NCBI GenBank assembly: GCA_937910655.1 | Contig: CALEMV010000048.1 | Coordinates: forward strand, 1 to 8,341 | Reading direction: 5' to 3' | Origin: an uncultured Solobacterium sp. | GTDB taxonomy: Bacteria; Bacillota_I; Bacilli_A; Erysipelotrichales; Erysipelotrichaceae | Length of the DNA stretch: 8,341 nt | Shown: in pieces, positions 1 to 6,170 of the stretch | Numbering within the stretch: position 1 is the first letter of the stretch | How the letters are laid out: each line of letters starts with the position of its first letter | Translations under genes and position numbers: made by a program | The notes under the pieces: generated by a model | Told to the model about the DNA's origin: nothing | Databases searched by the model: none | Seen by the model: only the letters and a program-made list of their open reading frames with translations

Positions 1-639
1 GCTGAAGGTCACGTTGTTGGTGGTAGTGTTACAACCGTTCCTTATGTTTATCGTAAGAATGTAGCCGTTCAAACCTATGGTTCTGTTATTGCAACCTATA
101 AGGATGAAGAAGGTAATGAACTTTCAAGCACTGAAAAAGTCATTACCAATCAACCGGGTGGAACCTATTATGCGGCGGCACCTAAAGATATTCAAGGTTC
201 AGCTCATGCAACTGTGACTCCTGAAGGGCGCACTGTTACGATTACGACCTATCAATTGATTAAGACACCTGATAATGAAACGGGTGATGTTCGTGACGGT
301 GAAATCATTGAAGTTCCTTACGTATATCGGAAACATGTCGAAGAACGTTTAGTTCCGGGTAATACACCTACAGTTGAAATTCCTGAATTTGCGCAGTTTG
401 AAAGAGGAAAATCAATAATTCTATACTTTCCTCCAAAATGCACTGCAGGCTTTGCGACCTTCTTTGTTAAGTCATGCAGACGGCTTCCACGGCCACCAGC
501 AAGAATCATCGCAACCATTGCATTAGATCTCATAAAGTCCTCCTTATTAAAACTATGGATACGCTTACATTATAAACTAATATTGATAATCAGAACATTA
601 CCAATACGTAAAATATACAGATTTTCACTCATTTTTTGA
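1..639 (+). CDS. Truncated repeat-containing surface protein (MucBP-like), 5' end outside window, 3' end replaced
   Basis: The frame is open from base 1, so the true start lies to the left. Residues 1-20 are the tail of one repeat, ending in the motif VPYVYRKN. Residues 21 to ~112 are a complete next unit: it has [15 protein letters not shown], then a Gly-Gly-x-Tyr-Tyr segment, and ends in VPYVYRKH. The pattern (Y-x-D-E-x-G-N-x-L near the start, closing V-P-Y-V-Y) resembles MucBP-type repeats of Gram-positive wall-anchored adhesins; the family assignment is by eye. Only about positions 1-360 look like authentic surface-protein sequence. From about 390 to the stop at 637-639 the frame runs antisense through the 5' end of glgC and its promoter, giving a tail rich in basic and hydrophobic residues that I regard as meaningless. 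There is no LPxTG motif or wall anchor. As it stands this is a broken gene or an assembly join. Confidence 0.6.
   Translation, partial: AEGHVVGGSVTTVPYVYRKNVAVQTYGSVIATYKDEEGNELSSTEKVITNQPGGTYYAAAPKDIQGSAHATVTPEGRTVTITTYQLIKTPDNETGDVRDGEIIEVPYVYRKHVEERLVPGNTPTVEIPEFAQFERGKSIILYFPPKCTAGFATFFVKSCRRLPRPPARIIATIALDLIKSSLLKLWIRLHYKLILIIRTLPIRKIYRFSLIF
37..338 (+). repeat. Tandem surface-protein repeat, period about 276 bp (92 residues)
   Basis: The 26 bases at 37-62 match those at 313-338 with 5 mismatches by hand count. Both encode the repeat-closing motif VPYVYRK. The 276 bp offset is a whole number of codons (92 residues), as expected for in-frame tandem domains. Only one full unit is visible, and the array must continue to the left of the window. 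After 338 the sequence no longer follows the repeat. Confidence 0.55.
339..362. other. Junction between surface-protein fragment and truncated glgC
   Basis: Reading rightwards, recognisable surface-repeat sequence ends at about 338. Reading leftwards on the minus strand, glgC homology ([10 protein letters not shown]) ends at about 360. The expected GlgC continuation (usually TQYQP-like after VGVL) is missing and is replaced by the complement of the repeat region. No target-site duplication, inverted repeat or transposase fragment is visible at the join. Confidence 0.6.
360..533 (-). pseudogene. glgC: glgC 5' fragment: glucose-1-phosphate adenylyltransferase, first ~58 codons only
   Basis: GlgC makes ADP-glucose from ATP and glucose-1-phosphate, the committed step of bacterial glycogen synthesis. 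The fragment starts [19 protein letters not shown] and shows the nucleotide-binding loop GGRGSRL (residues 13-19). It then has [20 protein letters not shown] (residues 27-46) and NSGISTVGV (residues 49-57), all hallmark N-terminal GlgC sequence. The ATG at 531-533 is chosen over Met6 because the ribosome binding site AAGGAGGA lies 4 bases upstream. After residue ~58 the homology stops abruptly and the frame runs into the complement of the surface repeats, ending at 318. A normal GlgC is roughly 380-420 residues, so about 85% is missing, including the sugar-phosphate binding region and the C-terminal beta-helix domain. It cannot be functional as drawn. Intact promoter and start signals suggest a recent break or a chimeric assembly rather than old decay. 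Confidence 0.85.
538..545 (-). promoter_or_regulatory. glgC ribosome binding site
   Basis: AAGGAGGA on the minus strand, 4 bases before the ATG at 531-533. It is a near-perfect Shine-Dalgarno sequence and fixes the glgC start. Confidence 0.75.
569..574 (-). promoter_or_regulatory. Candidate -10 box of the glgC promoter
   Basis: A perfect TATAAT on the minus strand, 35 bases upstream of the glgC start codon. It would give a leader of roughly 28 nt carrying the ribosome binding site. No good -35 hexamer is seen 16-18 bases further upstream, so the promoter may need an activator or be weak. It lies in the ung-glgC gap, which suggests glgC is transcribed separately from ung. Confidence 0.45.
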
Positions 640-647
640 TGAATTTA

Positions 648-1313
648 TCAAATATCTTTAATCTGCCAATCAATCCCCTTACGGTTGTTTTTCTCTAGAA
701 ATTCATTTGCTTTTTTGAAGTGATTACATCCAAAGAAACCATTGTATGCAGATAAAGGTGATGGATGTGCTGCCTCTAAAACAAGATGCTTCGTTTTATC
801 AATCATGCATGCTTTATTTCTAGCCGCTCTTCCCCATAACAGGAAAACTACTGGTTCTTTCTTTTCATTGATTTTTTGTATTACATGATCAGTGAATATT
901 TCCCACCCCATGCCAGCATGACTTTGTGGATGAGAATCTTCTACCGTCATCACCGTATTCAACAGAAATACGCCTTGCTTTGCCCATGGTACAAGATACC
1001 CGTTATTTGGAATTGGATAGCCATATTCCTCTTGTAATTCTTTGTACATATTCAAAAGACTTGGTGGTATCTTTACCCCTGGATTTACAGAAAAACACAA
1101 ACCATGAGCCTGTCCTTTTTGATGATATGGATCTTGGCCAAGAATAACTACCTTGATGTCCTCATAATCACAATGATGAAAGGCAGAGAAAACTTGCTGT
1201 TTTGGTGGATAAATATCTTTTGTTTCATAGGCATTCTTTAAAAAATCTGATAGCTTCAAGAAGTATTCTTTCTTCCACTCTTGATGCAACCATTCTGTCC
1301 ATTGATTATCCAT
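648..1313 (-). CDS. ung: Uracil-DNA glycosylase (family 1 UDG)
   Basis: Removes uracil from DNA by cleaving the N-glycosidic bond, starting base-excision repair of deaminated cytosine or misincorporated dUMP; cytosolic and monomeric. The 221-residue length is normal for the family. The water-activating loop GQDPYH is at residues 59-64, with catalytic Asp61. LLNT is at 117-120, with the uracil-reading Asn119. The beta-strand VVFLLWG is at 155-161. The minor-groove intercalation loop HPSPLS is at 183-188, with catalytic His183, followed by the conserved FFGCNHF at 193-199. The start is supported by a GAGGAG-type ribosome binding site at 1324-1330, 10 bases upstream. The DUF885 terminator sits only 23 bases before the start codon and no convincing promoter is visible between them, so expression may depend on read-through or a promoter within the hairpin. 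It is complete and unremarkable, and not functionally related to its neighbours. Confidence 0.97.
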   Translation of the reverse strand: MDNQWTEWLHQEWKKEYFLKLSDFLKNAYETKDIYPPKQQVFSAFHHCDYEDIKVVILGQDPYHQKGQAHGLCFSVNPGVKIPPSLLNMYKELQEEYGYPIPNNGYLVPWAKQGVFLLNTVMTVEDSHPQSHAGMGWEIFTDHVIQKINEKKEPVVFLLWGRAARNKACMIDKTKHLVLEAAHPSPLSAYNGFFGCNHFKKANEFLEKNNRKGIDWQIKDI

Positions 1314-1336
1314 TTTAATATGTACTCCTCTATATA

Positions 1337-1365
1337 AAAAATCATACCACTTCGGTATGATTTTT
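1337..1365 (-). terminator. Rho-independent terminator after the DUF885 gene
   Basis: A perfect 8 bp stem (ATCATACC / GGTATGAT, 1341-1348 with 1354-1361) encloses a 5-base loop. It is extended by A-T pairs on both sides, so a run of T follows the stem on the minus strand. It begins about 8 bases after the TAG/TAA-side end of the DUF885 gene at 1373. The A-tract/T-tract symmetry means it could work in both directions. It is also the immediate upstream region of ung. Confidence 0.85.
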
Positions 1366-1372
1366 CACTATT

Positions 1373-3226
1373 TTATTGATAGTTATTTTCTCTTCTCTTG
1401 CGAACGAAAACAACAACTAAAATTAACACTGTAGCTGCTAACGATACCCAAAGACCAATCTTACCTGGATTGACAAATGGTTTGTTAGAACTAGGAGTTG
1501 TAGCACTAGCACCACTAGCTTCAAGATATTTCTCTAGATCCTTCTGTACGATATCGAATGGGCGATCACCATGTGTTAGTAACATACGGTTGAATTCTAC
1601 TACATCGTACTTCTTTCCAAGAGCAGCCTGCGCTTGATCACGGAAGTGAAGATAGTATGTTAAACCAATACCATAAGGCACGATAGAACCAGGCTCTTGT
1701 GTTACAGTTGAAATAACATTTGAAGCTGCAGAAGCATTTAATCCTAATGATTCATAATACTTTCCTAACTTCTTCTCATCCCATCCCATACCATTTACTA
1801 AGAAATCAGCCTGTGCAGGTAAGATATAGTTTAGGTTTGTATTGATACGGTTTTCTTCCTTTGCACCATCATTCAACTCAGAATATGCCCAAGCAACATC
1901 TTCACAGTACATTGCCCAACCTTCTGTATAACCAATATTACTGAGCTGTGTACGTAATGGATTTGGATTTGTATTCAAGTACCAAGTAATCTGGAATAAG
2001 TGTCCAGGGAAACCTTCGTGTGCTAAAGTAGTATACATTTCATTTGTTGAATTTACATTATCACCATTAATCTTGATCACATTGTTAGAGAAATCATCAA
2101 TTGGTGGCTGCATGTAGTACGCAACAATCGCATCATTAGCAACAGATGGATCTAAGTAACTTGCTGTAAATGTTACTGCAGGACCTTCTGGGAACTCCTG
2201 TAAATGTCCTTGTAATGTATTGAGAATCTCTGTAGGATCCTTCTCTGGTAATGCTTCTTCTAAGTTATCATTCTTCTTAGCGTTCAAATACAGAGTTCTA
2301 GCTTCATCAATTAACTTCTTTAACTGCTCATCTGTTAAATCAAATAATTCTTGTAAAGAAGCGGATGAACTTGACTTTGAACGTAATAACGCTGCGTAAT
2401 ATTCTTTTCCATCAGGTAAATCATACAAACTTAATGATGTACGTGTCCCACGGAATGTTTCAAGTTCTTGTGCAAGCTTCTGATATTCAGGAATGTATGT
2501 GTTTAAGATAAAATCACGATTCTTTTCCTTATATGCAGTACGCTGTTCATCATTCAAGCCCTCAAACTTATCTACATTCTGATTAAAAATCTGAATGAGT
2601 GGGTTATTGTCTGTCTTTGCAACAAACTTTTCAATTCCATCTAATGTACTATCTAAAGCATCATCTGTCATGAAGTAACCATTTTGTACCTGAGTACGCG
2701 TAACTTCTAGTGCACCTTCAATATATGCTGGAACACTCTCTAAAACAGATAAATAGTCGTCAATATCTTCCTGCTTATAGAAAATAAACTCTGTAAAGTT
2801 TGTAATCAGATTACTTTGAATACCGCGGTTTGGTAAGAACTGGAAATCAAACATTGGATAGTTTAATAACTCACGAGTACTTTCTAAGTAATACTTATAT
2901 GTATCGTAATCATGCTGTTGTATATCTGACAACTCGTCATAATTGAACTTCTCTAATCCCTTTAAAGACTCCTCTACTTTTGCGATACTCTTTGAGTTAT
3001 CTAAAGTTGGAGGTTCACCAATCGTTGGCTGTGGTTTTGTAATACCATATTTTTCATAATCCTTTAATGCAAAATGTAATGATGTATAATCATCTTCCAT
3101 CATTTGGATGAATTCATTTCGCATAAACTGATCGAAATCAGCATTCGTTTCTTCTGCATGTACAGGTGAAATTACACAAAGAAGTGCCATGGCAATTAAG
3201 CCAAGTAAAAACTTTCTTATTTTCAT
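1373..3226 (-). CDS. DUF885 family putative metallopeptidase, secreted and membrane-anchored
   Basis: A 617-residue protein. Residues 1-24 form a signal peptide: basic start MKIRK, hydrophobic core, and a cleavage-type end VHA before EE. The body matches the DUF885 family, whose members carry zinc-peptidase-like motifs. The signature HEGFPGH is at residues 403-409 and TEGWAMYCED at 434-443, giving candidate metal ligands His403, His409 and Glu435, with Glu404 as possible catalytic base. A Ser/Thr/Pro linker (~571-588) leads to a membrane helix at ~591-608 and the basic tail RKRRENNYQ. The enzyme should therefore face outside with a short cytosolic tail. There is no LPxTG sorting motif. The ribosome binding site AAGGAGA at 3235-3241, 8 bases upstream, supports the start. 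A peptidase or dipeptidase role in peptide scavenging is inferred from the motif; the substrate is unknown. The upstream lipoprotein gene is 56 bp away and may be co-transcribed. Confidence 0.88.
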   Translation of the reverse strand: MKIRKFLLGLIAMALLCVISPVHAEETNADFDQFMRNEFIQMMEDDYTSLHFALKDYEKYGITKPQPTIGEPPTLDNSKSIAKVEESLKGLEKFNYDELSDIQQHDYDTYKYYLESTRELLNYPMFDFQFLPNRGIQSNLITNFTEFIFYKQEDIDDYLSVLESVPAYIEGALEVTRTQVQNGYFMTDDALDSTLDGIEKFVAKTDNNPLIQIFNQNVDKFEGLNDEQRTAYKEKNRDFILNTYIPEYQKLAQELETFRGTRTSLSLYDLPDGKEYYAALLRSKSSSSASLQELFDLTDEQLKKLIDEARTLYLNAKKNDNLEEALPEKDPTEILNTLQGHLQEFPEGPAVTFTASYLDPSVANDAIVAYYMQPPIDDFSNNVIKINGDNVNSTNEMYTTLAHEGFPGHLFQITWYLNTNPNPLRTQLSNIGYTEGWAMYCEDVAWAYSELNDGAKEENRINTNLNYILPAQADFLVNGMGWDEKKLGKYYESLGLNASAASNVISTVTQEPGSIVPYGIGLTYYLHFRDQAQAALGKKYDVVEFNRMLLTHGDRPFDIVQKDLEKYLEASGASATTPSSNKPFVNPGKIGLWVSLAATVLILVVVFVRKRRENNYQ

Positions 3227-3248
3227 CTATTCATTCTCCTTGTTTCTA

Positions 3249-3257
3249 AGTATAACA
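3249..3257 (-). promoter_or_regulatory. Candidate extended -10 promoter for the DUF885 gene
   Basis: Minus-strand TGTTATACT is an extended -10 element (TG-n-TATACT) in the 56 bp gap upstream of the DUF885 gene. The -35 region is poor, which extended -10 promoters tolerate. The resulting leader would be short (~15 nt), just enough for the ribosome binding site. It could also be chance in AT-rich sequence. Confidence 0.3.
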
Positions 3258-3282
3258 GAAGTATTATCTTTGAGAAATATTA

Positions 3283-3903
3283 CTATTTATATTCCGTTCC
3301 ACCCCATTCAACCACTGTAAAACCCTTACGTTCTACACCGTCTAACTTTTGCGGTTGAATCATTATTGATTCTTGCAACGATTTCCAAGCCATCATGACA
3401 CGAATCACTGTATCTGGCTTTGGTGAAATATCTAATTCAGCGTGATCTGTATAGTTTTCATTCTGGAAAGAAATTAAGTTATAGGCATTTTCCTGCATGT
3501 ATGGTAACCAGTAAATGATAAACTCATTTCTCTCACGATCATTTAATCCTAGTTTAGTGAGTGACTCTTCCAAGAAAGCTTCTGTCTTGAACCCCTCTAC
3601 AACAAAGCCAGTTGAAAAGTCTGGAGTATAATTCACAACACCTTCCCAGAATAAGCAGTAATACGAATCCTTATTATCTAGTGCATGTAGTGTTCCATCC
3701 GGCTCCGCAACAACATTCCAGCCATCATTATACTTTGGATATGTTGTGGTGAACTTACCATCAAGATTTACTTTTACATCAACCTCAGTTGTGTTCTCTG
3801 GATATAGATAAATAACAGGCTTCTTACTTTTCTCAGGAAATAGATTACATCCTGCTAAAAAAATAATCGTACATGTAAGAAATGCCTTTATAAGTTTATT
3901 CAT
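3283..3903 (-). CDS. Putative lipoprotein of the KPVIYLYPE type, function unknown
   Basis: About 206 residues. A short basic start and hydrophobic stretch end in the lipobox LAGC, so the protein should be lipidated on this Cys after export. I recognise no named domain. The mature part opens with KPVIYLYPE, then an alternating beta-like segment (VDVKVNLDG), a TYPKYNDGW segment, YYCLFWEG, and a helical part with LGLNDRERNEFIIYWLPYM. It closes with SPKPDTVIRVMMAW. The evenly placed Trp, Tyr and Pro motifs suggest a compact beta-rich domain rather than disorder. Two in-frame ATGs are possible. The one at 3901-3903 has its GGGAG (3912-3916) 8 bases upstream, while the ATG at 3907-3909 has only 2 bases of spacing. 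I therefore prefer 3903, though software may choose 3909. The flavoprotein terminator lies 24 bases before the start, and the DUF885 gene follows 56 bp downstream. Confidence 0.8.
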   Translation of the reverse strand: MNKLIKAFLTCTIIFLAGCNLFPEKSKKPVIYLYPENTTEVDVKVNLDGKFTTTYPKYNDGWNVVAEPDGTLHALDNKDSYYCLFWEGVVNYTPDFSTGFVVEGFKTEAFLEESLTKLGLNDRERNEFIIYWLPYMQENAYNLISFQNENYTDHAELDISPKPDTVIRVMMAWKSLQESIMIQPQKLDGVERKGFTVVEWGGTEYK

Positions 3904-3927
3904 ATTCATTTCTCCCTGTTTACAACA

Positions 3928-3951
3928 AAGGTCTGAGCGAACTCAGACCTT
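3928..3951 (-). terminator. Rho-independent terminator after the flavoprotein gene
   Basis: A perfect 10 bp stem (AAGGTCTGAG / CTCAGACCTT) has a 4-base loop, TTCG when read on the minus strand. It lies 23 bases past the flavoprotein stop codon. The following tract (TTTGTTGT, counting the last stem T's) is only moderately T-rich, so termination may be incomplete. It also stands directly upstream of the lipoprotein gene. Confidence 0.75.
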
Positions 3952-3974
3952 AACATATTAATTCTTATGACTTA

Positions 3975-5960
3975 CTATTTTGTGTCAGCCAGTAATGTAT
4001 CAGCAGATAACTTACCGAATACTACTGTATCTACTACAGCGTTACCACCTAAACGGTTAGCACCGTGGATACCACCAGTAACTTCACCAGCAGCGTATAA
4101 GCCCTTGATTACTTCGCCCTTTTCATTGAGTACGCGTGCTTCTGGATCAATTGTTACACCACCCATTGTATGGTGAACGCAAGCCTGACGAGGAGTTGCA
4201 ACCCATGGTCCTTTTTCAAGTTTTGTAGAGTATAGAGTTCTTCCGAATTCATCACTTCCACTTTCAACACTCTTATTGAATTCATCTACAGTTGCCTGTA
4301 ATGTTGCAGGATCCATATCTAACTTCTTAGCGAGTTCTTCTAATGTATCAGCGTAAATGATGAATCCATTCTTTTCAAGGTATTCAAATGTGAATCCGTC
4401 ACCACTTCTCCACTCTGGGTCCTTGATATCCTTATAACCAGCACCATCGCCACTTTCAAGGATATAGAACATCTTATCAGTTTGATTTAGAACACCACCG
4501 CAAATCTGGTCACGACGACCGTCTTCACGAACGAAACGCTTACCTTCCTTATTGATAAAGATAATCTGGTCTGTACCGTTAACTGCACGTGCTGGGAACT
4601 TAGAAATCTGACCATCTACCAAGTTACCTAGATATAGAAGCTGTAATTGTTCCATATCTGTTAAGGAAGCACCAGCATCCTTAGCCATTGTGATACCATC
4701 ACCCTGTGATGCTGAGAAACGGTTTGTTGTACCTGTCTTAGAAAGATCTGGCCACTTACCTGTTGTATTGTATTCTTGAACCATCTTAGCGTTAGCACCG
4801 AAACCACCAGTTGCTAATACGACTCCGTCTTTACCAGTAACTGTAATTTCTTTGCCTGTATGGTTGTCTGTTGCCTTAACAGCCTTCACTTGGTTGTTGT
4901 CAACTACAAGTTTAGTAGCTGTTGTTTCTGTTAATAATGTAACCTTATCGCCATACTTTTCAAGCATATCAGCGTATACGGAGATAAAGCCTGTACCCAT
5001 CTTCATTGTAGATGTGTGTGTACGTTGCCATAAGGAACCAGCACCCTGAGAAATCTTATCTTGGAATTTCATTCCCATGGATTCAATCCATTCATAGCCA
5101 CCAAATGCATTATAGCATAATGCCTTAACTAAATCTAAGTTAGCAACCTTATCACCATTGATCCAAGTCTGTAATGCATACCATTCCTTGGAGTCGAATA
5201 AGTCTGTTCTACCTGCAGCCTTATATGCATCCCACTGAGCTTGAACTTCTGCTTGTAATGCTGCATGTTGTTCGTTAATTGGTGTTTCAGCTAAAGCTTT
5301 TTCAATCGTAGTCTTAACTGCATCACTCATTTCAGCGTGCTGCTGTAATGCTGGATCTGGTGCATTGTAGATAGCACCACAAACTAATGTATCACCGCCT
5401 ATTTCGCCGGCTTTTTCGATAATTGCTACGCTCTTACCATTCTGTAAGAGTTCAACAGCACTCGCAAGACCAGCTCCACCGCCACCTACTACGACAACGT
5501 CAGCTTCAACGTCTTTTCTATCTTCGTAAGTTACTTCTTTCTTAAATGCATCTGGATCGCCACCTGCTTGTTTGATAGCGTCCTTAACAGCAGTCTTAAT
5601 AGCTCCTGATGTGATTGTTGCACCAGTTACGTTATCAACAGATAAACTTTGGTGCTTAACGATTTCTTCAGGAATTAATTGTACAGGTGCTACGCCCCCA
5701 GTTGTAACAACCTTTCCATCCTTGTCAACAAGCTCTCCACCAATACCTGGTGTTTCAGCATGTGAAGTAACCTTAACTGACTTAATTTCATTTTCTGTTA
5801 CTTCTACTTCTACAGTAACATCGTCGTTCATACCAGCAGCTGAAGCTGTATATGTACCAGGCTTCATTTTACTGGACGTTGTTGTCTCAGTTGCCTTGTT
5901 ACAGCCAACAAGAGATGCAGCTAAAACAAGAGTAACCAAAGAGATACTCAATCTTTTCAT
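3975..5960 (-). CDS. Exported flavinylated FMN/FAD flavoprotein reductase (fumarate/urocanate reductase-like lipoprotein)
   Basis: A 661-residue lipoprotein. The signal peptide MKRLSISLVTLVLAASLVGC ends in lipobox LVGC (Cys20). An FMN-binding domain (~34-130) carries the ApbE flavinylation motif DNVTGAT (109-115), with Thr115 the expected covalent FMN site. An FAD-dependent reductase domain follows: VVVVGGGGAG (155-164), IIEK with Glu182 for the ribose, ATGGFGAN (~383-390) and GANRLGGNA near the end. Residues of the fumarate-reductase-type active site are kept: Arg483 (in GRRD), HHTMGG with His596/His597, and Arg636. The fumarate-binding His of the classic QxHPT element appears replaced by Leu-Leu-Tyr-Leu (~441-444). 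The substrate is therefore probably another unsaturated carboxylate. It likely acts outside the membrane as a terminal reductase in anaerobic respiration. The start at 5960 is chosen for the ribosome binding site GGAGGG (5970-5975) and the signal peptide; an upstream in-frame GTG at 6008 would spoil both. No electron-transfer partner gene is adjacent. Confidence 0.9.
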   Translation of the reverse strand: MKRLSISLVTLVLAASLVGCNKATETTTSSKMKPGTYTASAAGMNDDVTVEVEVTENEIKSVKVTSHAETPGIGGELVDKDGKVVTTGGVAPVQLIPEEIVKHQSLSVDNVTGATITSGAIKTAVKDAIKQAGGDPDAFKKEVTYEDRKDVEADVVVVGGGGAGLASAVELLQNGKSVAIIEKAGEIGGDTLVCGAIYNAPDPALQQHAEMSDAVKTTIEKALAETPINEQHAALQAEVQAQWDAYKAAGRTDLFDSKEWYALQTWINGDKVANLDLVKALCYNAFGGYEWIESMGMKFQDKISQGAGSLWQRTHTSTMKMGTGFISVYADMLEKYGDKVTLLTETTATKLVVDNNQVKAVKATDNHTGKEITVTGKDGVVLATGGFGANAKMVQEYNTTGKWPDLSKTGTTNRFSASQGDGITMAKDAGASLTDMEQLQLLYLGNLVDGQISKFPARAVNGTDQIIFINKEGKRFVREDGRRDQICGGVLNQTDKMFYILESGDGAGYKDIKDPEWRSGDGFTFEYLEKNGFIIYADTLEELAKKLDMDPATLQATVDEFNKSVESGSDEFGRTLYSTKLEKGPWVATPRQACVHHTMGGVTIDPEARVLNEKGEVIKGLYAAGEVTGGIHGANRLGGNAVVDTVVFGKLSADTLLADTK

Positions 5961-6124
5961 TATTTTGTTCCCTCCATTTATTAAATACATGATAGACCAT
6001 TTTTTCACAAAATAGTACCCCCTAACAATATTATTTTTATGATTTATATCTGTACTTGTAAGTTTTTCACTATTACACAGACTTTATTTCTGAAAACCAT
6101 ATCATTTTTCTATATCATGCATAC
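5961..6124 (-). promoter_or_regulatory. Upstream region of the flavoprotein gene; probable promoter
   Basis: This AT-rich leader follows the secA terminator, so a promoter is expected here. Weak candidates on the minus strand are GTGAAA, a 16-base spacer, then TATAAA (about 6045-6070), and TTGTGA, a 19-base spacer, then TTTAAT nearer the gene (about 5980-6010). Neither is strong. The sequence GGAGGG at 5970-5975 is the ribosome binding site, 9 bases before the ATG at 5958-5960. I see no recognisable riboswitch. Confidence 0.3.
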
Positions 6125-6160
6125 AAAAAACCAGAATACCATTTGATTAGTACTCTAGTT
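6125..6160 (-). terminator. Rho-independent terminator of secA
   Basis: On the minus strand an 11 bp stem (AACTAGAGTAC / GTATTCTGGTT, two of the pairs G-U) has a 10-base loop and is followed directly by T residues (six T's counting the last two of the stem). It starts 10 bases after the secA stop codon. The G-U pairs become A-C mismatches on the plus strand, so it is built to stop transcription leftwards only. Confidence 0.8.
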
Positions 6161-6170
6161 TCCATCATGC

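Noticed and set aside
390..639. C-terminal part of the plus-strand frame as a real protein extension
   Set aside because: It runs antisense through the glgC start, ribosome binding site and -10 box. It is basic and low in recognisable pattern, while the opposite strand gives unmistakable GlgC.
612..652. Possible terminator after ung (TTCATC...TGAGTGAA on the minus strand)
   Set aside because: The stem is short, has a bulge and lacks a following T tract, so I cannot support it as a terminator.
926..1147. Plus-strand open frame opposite ung; similar frames at 1398-1637, 3967-4176 and 4852-5049
   Set aside because: All lie antisense to well-supported genes, with no independent evidence of coding.
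3258..3285. Hairpin between the lipoprotein and DUF885 genes
   Set aside because: Only 4 + 3 interrupted A-T-rich pairs can form and no T run follows; too weak to call.
5961..6008. Longer flavoprotein N-terminus starting at the GTG at 6008
   Set aside because: It would put 16 residues before a well-formed lipoprotein signal peptide, and a good ribosome binding site lies inside that stretch, pointing to the ATG at 5960.
5572..6015. Plus-strand open frame of 147 codons opposite the flavoprotein gene
   Set aside because: It is the shadow of a gene with clear domain motifs. The composition is Ser/Thr/Val-rich as expected from antisense, and it has no motif of its own.
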